Assembly: GCF_000008765.1 (NCBI RefSeq)
Contig: NC_003030.1
Span: 2,514,001 to 2,578,000 of the forward strand
Source of the DNA: Clostridium acetobutylicum ATCC 824
GTDB lineage: Bacteria; Bacillota; Clostridia; Clostridiales; Clostridiaceae
DNA: 64,000 bases
Direction of reading: 5' to 3'
A model generated the notes under the pieces. The model ran no database searches. It was not told where the DNA came from and saw only the letters and a program-made list of their open reading frames with translations. Made by a program: the position numbers and the translations under genes. Of this stretch, positions 56,618 to 64,000 are shown piece by piece. Every line of letters begins with the position of its first letter. The first letter of the stretch is position 1.

Positions 56618-57442
56618 CTAATTATTCTGAACAGATTTAAATCTTTCTAAAATTTTCTCTACGCTGTCATCATATTTATTAGAATCAATACTACATCTTA
56701 ACTTATCAAAGAAAGGAATACTATTTTTAATACCTTCCTCTAAATCATATTCTTTCGAAGCATCATCATATCCCCCTTTTATGTTTTCAAATTTTGTTTT
56801 ATTAAACACATTACTATCTACTAAATAAAAATCCGAATCTACAAAAATACTCTTGCTTCTATTTTTAATTAAATTAGAGTTTTCTATTTCACTCATAAAT
56901 TCATATACTCTACCAGCCATTTTATTTTTGTCTAGTTCTCTTCCACTATTCACTAGAACATACAATCTAATAGTGAAGTCACCCTTTTGATTTAAAATAG
57001 TATCCAAATCAAAGCTTCCGTTTTCACTAGAGTTTTCAAGATCATTTCTTATAACCACATAATACTTAAAATCATTGAAGTTATTTTTCATAATTCCTTT
57101 TAGCCTCTCTCTTACTAAAGGAGCAATTAAATAATTATAGTATCCATCACAATATGAATTAGACACTCCTATCAAGTTATGGTTTCTGGTCATTGTAAAT
57201 GTTTTATAAGGATTATTTTCAACATATAAAACACATTTATCATCTACACCCTTAAGTCCGTGTGTAATCCAATTTTGTCCTTCTGAAACGCTCCTAACCT
57301 TAAATTTCATAGAGTATTTATTTTCAACATACTTTTTAAAATCTTTTTGCATTTCATCTTTTGATTCTCTTCTGCAACCGCACAAAAACATTACTACAGC
57401 TAAACTCATACAAATGCATATTTTTCTTTTTAATTTATCCAA
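56618..57442 (-). CDS. Lipoprotein, paralogue family A
   Basis: About 274 residues from TTG 57442 behind AGAAAGAGG (an upstream TTG 57478 would overlap the previous gene). N-terminal KLKRKICICMSLAVVMFLCGC ends in a lipobox, so it is anchored outside the membrane. It belongs with the genes at 57459 and 63113: shared patterns NSGRELDKNKMAGRVYEFM versus NHGDNFDKNTEAQKVYSFM, and FVDSDFYLVDS versus IEVSFYFVKS. Function unknown. Confidence 0.8.
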   Translation of the reverse strand: MDKLKRKICICMSLAVVMFLCGCRRESKDEMQKDFKKYVENKYSMKFKVRSVSEGQNWITHGLKGVDDKCVLYVENNPYKTFTMTRNHNLIGVSNSYCDGYYNYLIAPLVRERLKGIMKNNFNDFKYYVVIRNDLENSSENGSFDLDTILNQKGDFTIRLYVLVNSGRELDKNKMAGRVYEFMSEIENSNLIKNRSKSIFVDSDFYLVDSNVFNKTKFENIKGGYDDASKEYDLEEGIKNSIPFFDKLRCSIDSNKYDDSVEKILERFKSVQNN

Positions 57443-57458
57443 CCTAAAGAACCTCTTT

Positions 57459-58184
57459 CTAATAATTTGTAAAAACAATCTTGGTTATATCCTTACTATC
57501 AGTACCATTTTTACACTTAATGTACACTGCTTTCTTAACTCCTTCGCTCTTTAGAATATCCTTTCTATCCTTAAACCTATATAAATCAGAATTTATGCTC
57601 TCATAGCAATTTTTAGGAACAAGAAAAAATTCAAAGGATATATTTATATTTTTATTTGAGAATCTATTTTCAGTAACTCTACTCACAAAATTCTTTATTT
57701 CTTCAGATATATTATCCTCATGCAAACTAGCTCCGTAATTAATAAAGCTTTTCACAGTAACCAAAGTTTCATTTTCCTTTTCGAAAAAGTTTTCTATGTC
57801 AGGAATTTCTTTATAATCATAATCTGAAACAGATAATAAACCGTCATTTCCATGCGACGCCACAACAGAAAATTTTAAATTACTAAAGTCATTTCCTTCT
57901 AGCCCTTCTATTCTCTCCTTTATCTGTGGCTCAATCAATCTATACACATAGCCATCTCTGTATGAATATTTCTCCTTTTTCACATAAAATATTTTATTTA
58001 AGTCGTTTTGAGGATACACAGTTAATCCATCAGAGAATATATTATAATCTTTAACCTTTAAATACAAAGAATATTTATACTCTTCATGCTTAACTAACGC
58101 ATATGATTTATATCTGCTGAATAATAATATAGCTGCTGCGGCTATTAACATTATAATTCCAGTTACTAATATTCTTTTCTTCAT
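57459..58184 (-). CDS. Membrane-anchored paralogue of the same family
   Basis: 241 residues. N-terminal helix ILVTGIIMLIAAAAILLF without a lipobox Cys, so a signal anchor. FINYGASLHEDNISEEIKNFV and NINISFEFFLVPK align with the lipoproteins at 56618 and 63113. GGAGGAAAA precedes ATG 58184. Immediately upstream of the related lipoprotein, so they are probably co-expressed, and may work as a pair. Function unknown. Confidence 0.78.
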   Translation of the reverse strand: MKKRILVTGIIMLIAAAAILLFSRYKSYALVKHEEYKYSLYLKVKDYNIFSDGLTVYPQNDLNKIFYVKKEKYSYRDGYVYRLIEPQIKERIEGLEGNDFSNLKFSVVASHGNDGLLSVSDYDYKEIPDIENFFEKENETLVTVKSFINYGASLHEDNISEEIKNFVSRVTENRFSNKNINISFEFFLVPKNCYESINSDLYRFKDRKDILKSEGVKKAVYIKCKNGTDSKDITKIVFTNY

Positions 58185-58282
58185 TTTTCCTCCATAAATA
58201 TTATATTTATTTAAATTTAATTCAATATTATCATATTATATTTCAATATTCTACTAAAAAATAATATGTTATTAAATAAAGC

Positions 58283-58322
58283 AAAAAAATAAGACACCTC
58301 ATAACTTTGAAGTATCTATGTC
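58283..58322 (-). terminator. Possible terminator after the PH-like gene
   Basis: On the minus strand an imperfect stem (AGACA...TGTCT arms) is followed by TTATTTTTTT. Pairing is weak. Confidence 0.45.
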
Positions 58323-58353
58323 TAATTAATATTCATATTATTATTTCGCAAAT

Positions 58354-58752
58354 CTACTCAAATTTTTTATTAAGCATCTCACAAATTTCTCTTAGATTCT
58401 CCTTTTGTTCCTTTATTCCAAGAACATTCTTTTTAAGTTCAAACTCAAGCATAAATTCATTATCAAAATACATTTTAATTGTATATCCAAATCCCAAAAG
58501 CCAATTAGATGTTGTTGCATATTTTATTTGTTTATAACTAATAGCTATAGATTTTTTAGGCTCCTCTTCTCCATCTAGCCTAATTATAATCAATTTCTTA
58601 TCTGTAAATCCAATAATATAATTCCTATCATCAGCAGTTATCATGCTGCCTATTTTAGCATTTATAATACCATAACAATAATATAGAACGGAATCACTTT
58701 TCTTTAAACATGGTGATAATATTTCTGTAATTGTATCATCATTAATTTTCAT
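58354..58752 (-). CDS. Small protein with possible bacterial PH domain
   Basis: 132 residues. The beta-rich order with NYIIGFTDKKLIIIRLDG, KKSIAISYKQIKYATT, and a C-terminal helix (KEQKENLREICEMLNK) fits the YokE-like bacterial PH fold. No signal peptide. AGGAGGG precedes ATG 58752. Neighbour to another small unknown gene on the same strand. Such domains bind proteins or lipids; no partner can be named. Confidence 0.7.
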   Translation of the reverse strand: MKINDDTITEILSPCLKKSDSVLYYCYGIINAKIGSMITADDRNYIIGFTDKKLIIIRLDGEEEPKKSIAISYKQIKYATTSNWLLGFGYTIKMYFDNEFMLEFELKKNVLGIKEQKENLREICEMLNKKFE

Positions 58753-58837
58753 AGTTTCCCTCCTAATTCATCTTTTGTCTTTAGACCTCATACTGCTGCC
58801 AGCTTTTTAACAATTGCTTACAAAATACCTCAAGCAA

Positions 58838-59095
58838 TTAATATTGTCCACTGGCTTTTCTTATCTTTTCTTTATAGCTATAATCTCTTATAGCCTGCAG
58901 CGTGCTTGTCCAACCTTCTGGTGAAATTTCCTGTTCTTTTTTTGTTTTGTTAATGTTATCTAAATGCTTATTTACTATGTTTCCCATAACATATTCGTTC
59001 AAGATATCCAATTTCACTTTTTCTTCCATTTGCAAATACAATTCCGCACACATTAACTTACTTATTCTGTTTAATCTTTTATTTCTACTATCCAT
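58838..59095 (-). CDS. Hypothetical small helical protein
   Basis: 85 residues, charged and helical (RLNRISKLMCAELYLQMEEKVK, TLQAIRDYSYKEKIRK), not recognised. GGAGGAAAG precedes ATG 59095. Upstream of the PH-like gene, same strand, 85 bases apart. No functional clue. Confidence 0.65.
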   Translation of the reverse strand: MDSRNKRLNRISKLMCAELYLQMEEKVKLDILNEYVMGNIVNKHLDNINKTKKEQEISPEGWTSTLQAIRDYSYKEKIRKASGQY

Positions 59096-59585
59096 TTCAA
59101 CTTTCCTCCGTACGAGCTATTTTTAAAAATCTCATCACCCTTTTATATACCCGAAAGGAGTTATATAGCGTCATCCCATATAATCTAACTATATTTACAT
59201 TTTTCTTTGCACTAATTTTAACAATAAGCCAGTGAATTTTTCCCTAATACTGGAATTGATGCACATAAAAATAAAGCCTACAATATAATTTAAAGCTTTA
59301 TTCGCCATACTATGCGCTTTGTCATTAATAGTTTACTACACGATAAACTAAGATCCAGAATATAATTTAAATTTAATCACGATTTAGATAATAAATATGC
59401 AATAAGGTATTATTTTCTCACCTTATGTATATAATACTACTTTTTATATTGTTTTTCCACTTTTTTTATTATAATTTAATATATAATTAAAATATTTTTT
59501 TAAGTTCTTAACTTAATCCTTTAAAGAAATCTTAAATTTCACGTATTAAAGAGCTCTAAATATATAACTACCTATAAGCTTATAT
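59096..59585 (+). other. Intergenic region, no gene seen
   Basis: About 490 bases, AT-rich, between the small hypothetical gene and the KorB terminator. No ORF with a ribosome site, repeat or recognised RNA family was found. It should contain the promoter for the 59095 gene. Confidence 0.4.
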
Positions 59586-59627
59586 AAAAATATTAAGAGA
59601 AGCCATTTGACTTCTCTTAATATTTTT
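59586..59627. terminator. Strong terminator after korB
   Basis: A 17-bp perfect stem, AAAAATATTAAGAGAAG (59586-59602) with CTTCTCTTAATATTTTT (59611-59627), loop of eight. A/T runs lie on both sides. It overlaps the korB stop. Confidence 0.92.
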
Positions 59628-60480
59628 ATCTGAATTCCTCAAGAAAATTTTTTATTTTATCAATTTTTATTTCACTATAAACTAGTGGTTTTTCTTTCTT
59701 TAAAAATTCTAAATTCTCGCTGAACTCTTTTTTATTCTCGTCCTTGTATAGAATACCTATAGGAATTTTATCTCCCCATTCCATTGCCTTCTCCATTGCT
59801 TTTATTTTATTTGAAGGATCATAGTTATTATCTAATTTATAAACTCTATCCATATACCATTTAAAGGTATTAATCTTATTAAAACTTACGCAAGGCTGAA
59901 GTATATCCACTAAAGAATATCCTTTATAGTTTATGGCCTGTTTCATTATCTCCTTAAGATGATTTTTATCACCGCTAAATGCTCTTGCAACAAAACCAGC
60001 CCCAAGTGTAATAGCTAAAAGTACAGGATTTAAAGGTACATTGTTAGAACCATAAGGTTGAACTTCTGTAACATGCCCAATATCCGTTGTTGGAGAAGCT
60101 TGACCTTTAGTAAGACCATAAATTTGATTATCATGAACAAACTCCGTTATATCAACATTCCTTCTTATATTATGAATAAAATGGTTTCCTCCCTCGCCAT
60201 AGGCATCTCCATCTCCTGTATCAATTATTACTGTTAAATCCTTATTTGCTATTTTAGCACCAACAGCAGGAGGAAGTGCCCTTCCATGGAGTCCACAGAA
60301 ACCATTAGTATTTATATATTGTGGCGTTTTAGCTGCTTGCCCTATTCCTCCTACAATTAAAACTTGATGGGGATTTAACTTAAGCTCCGTAAGGGATTCT
60401 TTTAAAGAAGAAAGTATATTAAAATTCCCGCACCCTTGACACCAAGCAGTTTCCAAAGTACAAATTTCACAATTCTCCAT
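59626..60480 (-). CDS. korB: 2-oxoacid:ferredoxin oxidoreductase, beta subunit
   Basis: About 284 residues. Cluster cysteines in AWCQGCGNF; thiamine diphosphate motif TGDGDAYGEGGNHF with VHDNQIYGLTKGQ following, and a later Cys in LVDILQPCVSF. No ferredoxin domain is fused. GTG 60489 overlaps korA, but AAGGAGGG fits ATG 60480, one base after the korA stop. Works with KorA to oxidise a 2-oxoacid to acyl-CoA with ferredoxin reduction; 2-oxoglutarate or branched-chain acids are the usual substrates. Confidence 0.93.
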   Translation of the reverse strand: MENCEICTLETAWCQGCGNFNILSSLKESLTELKLNPHQVLIVGGIGQAAKTPQYINTNGFCGLHGRALPPAVGAKIANKDLTVIIDTGDGDAYGEGGNHFIHNIRRNVDITEFVHDNQIYGLTKGQASPTTDIGHVTEVQPYGSNNVPLNPVLLAITLGAGFVARAFSGDKNHLKEIMKQAINYKGYSLVDILQPCVSFNKINTFKWYMDRVYKLDNNYDPSNKIKAMEKAMEWGDKIPIGILYKDENKKEFSENLEFLKKEKPLVYSEIKIDKIKNFLEEFR

Positions 60481-60481
60481 T

Positions 60482-62158
60482 TTACTCACCCTCCTTTATT
60501 CTTCCTACTATATATGAAGCCATAATGGGCCTTCCATCGTATTTTAAAATCTTTTTGTCAACTTCTATTCCAGTACCTTCTCTTATAATATCTGCGAGCT
60601 GACCTTGAGCATTTTGTTCAACATCTATTAATGTCTTAGCTTTTGAGGCTTTTTCTCTTAAAAGCTTTTCTGGAAGAGGCCAAACATCTCCAAATATGAG
60701 AGCTGCATATTTTTCTTTTCCCTCTTTATTTAAATCATTAACTGCCTCTTTTATTGCTCCTTCTAAAGATCCCCAACCAATAAGAATATTTTCTGCTGCG
60801 TCTTCACCAAAATACTCTGGTTCAATTAATTCCTCTTTTAAGTGTTTCATTTTTCTAATTCTCTTATCGTTCATTAATACTCTGGTTTCAGACGATTCTG
60901 TTATATGTCCATACTCATCATGCTCATCGCTATCCACTAAAACTGTCTTACCTTCAATATTTCCTGGTATTATTCTAGGTGAAACACCTGTCTTTGTTAC
61001 TTCATATCTCTTATACTCTCTATTTTCCTTAAAATCTTCATCACTTAAATACCTATTTACTTTAATTTTGTCAAAATCAAATTCTCTAACAGTTCTATTG
61101 TTATCTGCAATATATTGATCCCCTAGTATTATTACAGGTATTTGATATTTATCTGCAATATTAAAGGCTCTCATAGTTTGATAGAAAGCATCTTCTGCAT
61201 TTTTTAATGCTATTACCATCTTAGGAACATCTCCTGGTGATGAAGATATAACAAATTTAAGATCTCCCTGCTCTGTTCTAGTTGGAAGCCCTGTAGTTGG
61301 TCCTGGTCTTTGTATTTCTGCAACCACAAGAGGTACCTCAAGCATACTTGAAAGGCCAATAGCTTCAACCATTAGTGCAAAACCTCCTCCTGAAGTACCT
61401 GTCATTGCTCTTGTTCCAGTAAACGATGCTCCAATTGCCATATTGATTGCAGCTATTTCATCCTCTGCCTGTTCCACTACAATACCTGCTTCCTTCATTT
61501 TGGAAGCCAAATAGTCCATTATACTAGTTGATGGTGTCATAGGATAAGCTGAATAAAATTTACATCCTGCTGCAAGTGCGCCTAAAGCAATTGCCTGATT
61601 TGCATTTATTAGAAGCTTATCATCTTTTTCTTTTGGCTTTATATCATACTTAGGTACAACTTTTTTAAAGCCTTCCTCAAAAGCATTAAAATTCTTTTGC
61701 GCAATATCCTCTTTAAACCTAACATTAAGAACATCAAAAGCAAAGGCTAAATCCTGATTAAATAATTTCAATAAAGCACCCAAAGCAACACTACCATATA
61801 CCCTAACATTACCTATTTTATGAGCAATATCTCTTAAAGGTAGAGCATAAACTCTTTTATCTTCATATTTAATAGAATTATCACAAATTACAAATCCATC
61901 TTTCTTTAACTCATTTATATGAAGTTCAATGGTACTTAGATCAAGTGCTATTATTCCATCAATTTCCTTTACATGGGTACGTATTTCTTCATTTCCAAAT
62001 CTAATTTGAAAAAAATTATGTCCTCCTCTTACTCGTGACATGTAATCCTGTGTTGTAAATATCTCAAAACCTTTTTTCTTTAAAATTTTTTGAAGTATAG
62101 CTGCTAAAGTTTCCATTCCCTGTCCTGCAGCTCCTCCAATCAAAATATTATAAATCAT
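60482..62158 (-). CDS. korA: 2-oxoacid:ferredoxin oxidoreductase, fused gamma-alpha subunit
   Basis: 558 residues. The gamma domain comes first (GGAAGQGMETLAAIL, MSRVRGGHNFFQIRF, residues 1-180), then alpha (about 190-558) with YSAYPMTPSTSIMDYLA, EQAEDEIAAINMAIGAS and GLPTRTEQGDL. This gamma-alpha order is the KorA/VorB-like type. TAAGGAGGG precedes ATG 62158. Coupled to korB. No delta (ferredoxin-like) subunit gene lies nearby, so electrons leave through the beta cluster to free ferredoxin. Confidence 0.94.
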   Translation of the reverse strand: MIYNILIGGAAGQGMETLAAILQKILKKKGFEIFTTQDYMSRVRGGHNFFQIRFGNEEIRTHVKEIDGIIALDLSTIELHINELKKDGFVICDNSIKYEDKRVYALPLRDIAHKIGNVRVYGSVALGALLKLFNQDLAFAFDVLNVRFKEDIAQKNFNAFEEGFKKVVPKYDIKPKEKDDKLLINANQAIALGALAAGCKFYSAYPMTPSTSIMDYLASKMKEAGIVVEQAEDEIAAINMAIGASFTGTRAMTGTSGGGFALMVEAIGLSSMLEVPLVVAEIQRPGPTTGLPTRTEQGDLKFVISSSPGDVPKMVIALKNAEDAFYQTMRAFNIADKYQIPVIILGDQYIADNNRTVREFDFDKIKVNRYLSDEDFKENREYKRYEVTKTGVSPRIIPGNIEGKTVLVDSDEHDEYGHITESSETRVLMNDKRIRKMKHLKEELIEPEYFGEDAAENILIGWGSLEGAIKEAVNDLNKEGKEKYAALIFGDVWPLPEKLLREKASKAKTLIDVEQNAQGQLADIIREGTGIEVDKKILKYDGRPIMASYIVGRIKEGE

Positions 62159-62459
62159 AATTATCCCTCCTTATATGTGAAAGGTTATTCATTTTTTTCC
62201 AAATATTTTTTACATTTCCATAATAGCACTTTATTCTAAAATTATCAATATTAATTATTAAATAATATTTATTATTATTTATCTTTTACTCCACAATATT
62301 AAATATATTATAATAATTCATCGAAATTCCATATAAATTAAATCTGCCCACCTTTTCAATTTAATTGCCCTACTGATTTAGAATAAGAAGAATTATAATT
62401 GGGATAATATAATATTGAATTATAAAATAAAAATCATAAATTTTAAGGAGTGATATTCG

Positions 62460-63005
62460 ATGGATGAAAAGAGCAAAAAAGTACTAGAGAACTATAAAGA
62501 TAAGAAACTCAGTGCAGAATTTGGTGAAGAAATATCAGATCTTAGAAGTCAGCTTAGCGCCATGGAATGTACATTAAATCAGCTTAAATCTAGCGGTTCC
62601 AGTGTAAGTGGAAGACAAAGCTTTTACGGTACTCAAAGCCAAATGTCTCAACAAGGCCAACAAGGACAACAAGCTCAGCAAAGTCAACAAACCGCAACAC
62701 AATTAATGTCTCAAATTCAAAACTTTAGACAACAAGCTCAGCAGCAGCAGCAGCAAACTCAACAGCAATTACAAAACTCTGTTAAACAAGCAATGGATGC
62801 TTTAAATCAGGTAAATCAACAAATAGTATCTAATGAAGTATTTGGAAAAATGAATCAGATTATCAACCAAGCACAGGAACAATTAAATATAATGGCTATG
62901 GGCGAACAACAAAACAAGCAAAATCAAGGTGGTTCTACAAGCTATATGCAAACCAATATGCAGAAAAATATGCAAAGCACTATGCAAAGTGGCAGCATGC
63001 AGTAA
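62460..63005 (+). CDS. Glutamine-rich low-complexity protein
   Basis: 181 residues. Residues 1-45 are a charged coiled coil (KVLENYKDKKLSAEFGEEIS). About residues 60-125 are very rich in Gln with runs such as QQAQQQQQQTQQQLQ, and the tail is Met/Gln repeats (TNMQKNMQSTMQSGSMQ). No signal peptide or membrane segment. AAGGAGTGA precedes ATG 62460. Composition resembles prion-like or spore-coat proteins; coat or phase-separating roles are speculative. Single-gene unit closed by a hairpin. Confidence 0.8.
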   Translation: MDEKSKKVLENYKDKKLSAEFGEEISDLRSQLSAMECTLNQLKSSGSSVSGRQSFYGTQSQMSQQGQQGQQAQQSQQTATQLMSQIQNFRQQAQQQQQQTQQQLQNSVKQAMDALNQVNQQIVSNEVFGKMNQIINQAQEQLNIMAMGEQQNKQNQGGSTSYMQTNMQKNMQSTMQSGSMQ

Positions 63006-63010
63006 AAAAC

Positions 63011-63047
63011 AAAGTGGACCTGAGTTTAATCAAGTCCACTTTATTTA
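63011..63047 (+). terminator. Terminator after the Gln-rich gene
   Basis: AAAGTGGAC (63011-63019) pairs with GTCCACTTT (63034-63042), followed by ATTTAACT; U-run weak. Confidence 0.75.
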
Positions 63048-63112
63048 ACTATTTAAATAGGCTGTAGTATATTCAATATATGTACTACTCTTAACATTAT
63101 ATTCCTTTTAAA

Positions 63113-63913
63113 TTAATGCATATTCTTCATAATTTCATTTATATCTTGGTTATAACTAAGTCCATCTTCTGATCTCAAAGTAAACGAATGATCTACATAG
63201 TTTTTAGTTGTATTCTCATTTTTATTTAACCATTCAGAGTCCATCATTGATCTATTATATCTATAAGCAATTGCTTGAGGGTTTGTTTTATTATAATACT
63301 GAGATTTTACAAAATAAAATGAAACCTCTATATGCATATGTGTCTTTACTAATTTAGTATCAACTATCTTTTTCATAAATGAATATACTTTTTGAGCTTC
63401 AGTATTTTTATCAAAATTATCTCCATGATTCACAACTGCTATAATATTTATAGTTGAATTATTGCCTTGATCCTTAATAAACGCATCATAGTCAATCTTA
63501 CTTGTATAATCATCTAAGTTTTGATAGTCCTCTGCCGAAACATATGACGCACACTTAATGTTTGAAGAATCATTACCTAATATATTCTTTACTTTTTTAT
63601 CTACCATAGGTTCTATTAATCTACACGAATAGTCATCCTCATAAGTGATTTTTGTATCAGTTCCTATCTTAACCCTTTCAACTATAAATGGCTTGCTTTT
63701 ATTATTTGTCGGATGAGTTATTATTTTAGAACGCTCTACTTCTTTTCCATCATTAGAATTATAGTATCCATCAATTACAAATTGCATTCCATATTTTTTC
63801 TTTAAATAACTTAAAGCCTTGTCATCCTTAGCTGATGATTTAACACTGCATCCACCTAAAACCGCTGCAACCAATGCTATTAATATGGCACTTAGTATTT
63901 TTCCCTTCTTCAT
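63113..63913 (-). CDS. Lipoprotein, paralogue family A
   Basis: 266 residues. Signal LSAILIALVAAVLGGCS with lipobox Cys22. Body aligns with 56618 and 57459 (NHGDNFDKNTEAQKVYSFM, HIEVSFYFVKSQYYNKT). It ends LRSEDGLSYNQDINEIMKN, almost the same as the end of the next gene upstream. GGAGGAGA precedes ATG 63913. Tandem duplicate of the partial gene at 63937-64000. Function unknown. Confidence 0.82.
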   Translation of the reverse strand: MKKGKILSAILIALVAAVLGGCSVKSSAKDDKALSYLKKKYGMQFVIDGYYNSNDGKEVERSKIITHPTNNKSKPFIVERVKIGTDTKITYEDDYSCRLIEPMVDKKVKNILGNDSSNIKCASYVSAEDYQNLDDYTSKIDYDAFIKDQGNNSTINIIAVVNHGDNFDKNTEAQKVYSFMKKIVDTKLVKTHMHIEVSFYFVKSQYYNKTNPQAIAYRYNRSMMDSEWLNKNENTTKNYVDHSFTLRSEDGLSYNQDINEIMKNMH

Positions 63914-63936
63914 TTATTCTCCTCCTATTTTACCAA

Positions 63937-64000
63937 TCAAAGTTTATTTATAATATCTCTTATGTCCTGATTGTAGTTAATTCCATCTTCTGATTCTAGG
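63937..64000 (-). CDS. C-terminal end of another family A lipoprotein (cut by window edge)
   Basis: The last 20 codons are visible: ESEDGINYNQDIRDIIN then a stop TGA at 63939-63937. They match the end of the 63113 gene (RSEDGLSYNQDINEIMK). Same strand, 23 bases before that gene's ATG, so at least two copies are in tandem. The rest lies beyond the window. Confidence 0.85.
   Translation of the reverse strand, partial: LESEDGINYNQDIRDIINKL

Noticed and set aside
59096-59585. Possible RNA gene in the long gap
   Set aside because: No stable long stem, promoter-terminator pair or known family signature seen.
1-64000. CRISPR array, tRNA cluster, prophage or insertion sequence
   Set aside because: No regularly spaced repeats, cloverleaf-like sequence, transposase or integrase was found.

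Overview
The window is low-GC, densely coded DNA with strong AGGAGG-type ribosome binding sites, many TTG/GTG starts and clostridial gene content: flavodiiron protein, NADH:rubredoxin reductase, superoxide reductase, 2-oxoacid:ferredoxin oxidoreductase and acyl-CoA dehydratase activase-like proteins. The nroR-fprA-superoxide reductase order points to Clostridium acetobutylicum or a very close relative; this is recognition from memory, not a search. No tRNA, rRNA, CRISPR array, insertion sequence or prophage was seen.

Layout. 1-2133: 5' part of a fused double-ASKHA activase-like gene. 2344-2703: small TPR protein. 2820-12137 (minus): polysaccharide-assembly operon with three glycosyltransferases, a flippase, a giant membrane protein and a CheY-like receiver. 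12412-15523 (minus): transglutaminase-like membrane protein, RecX and an M16 peptidase. 15722-17275 (minus): preQ1-I riboswitch, queT and an EVE-like/Mrr-like gene. 17318-19537 (minus): GH57 enzyme plus a DUF4912 protein interrupted at an A9 run. 19874-21647: YkuD transpeptidase, then THF riboswitch and folT. 21793-23731: a broken chemoreceptor. 23768-26579 (minus): GH-like, radical SAM and HAD genes. 26750-27601: patatin. 27823-30759: a split, translationally coupled version of the activase-like family. 30891-32513: PilZ protein, an unusually structured leader, greA.

32553-40484 is an envelope block: LtaS-like enzyme, AI-2E-family permease, HtrA, and a YibE/F-response regulator-histidine kinase operon. 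40635-43726: flavin reductase-like protein, PAP2 phosphatase and a pair of M50-like membrane proteins, one with HELSH and one with HQLLH. 43848-48116: cobalamin riboswitch and a corrinoid ABC importer. 48150-49449: ZTP riboswitch and a transformylase-only PurH. 51015-55682: oxygen-defence region (nroR, fprA, superoxide reductase, flavodoxin) with an identical 13-bp PerR-like palindrome at two promoters, and a MerR-methyltransferase fusion with a classical 19-bp-spacer promoter. 55764-64000: HEPN-like/CBS protein, a dispersed family of lipoproteins, KorAB and a glutamine-rich protein.

Four riboswitches (preQ1, THF, cobalamin, ZTP) tie transport and synthesis genes to cofactor levels. The oxygen-defence genes form an electron chain from NADH to O2 and superoxide. 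The most unusual observations are an EVE/Mrr-like gene with degenerate nuclease residues downstream of a preQ1-controlled transporter, overlapping mutually exclusive inverted repeats before greA, two genes restored by removing one A from a homopolymer, an active/inactive M50-like pair, and a superoxide reductase that has lost its desulforedoxin iron site.
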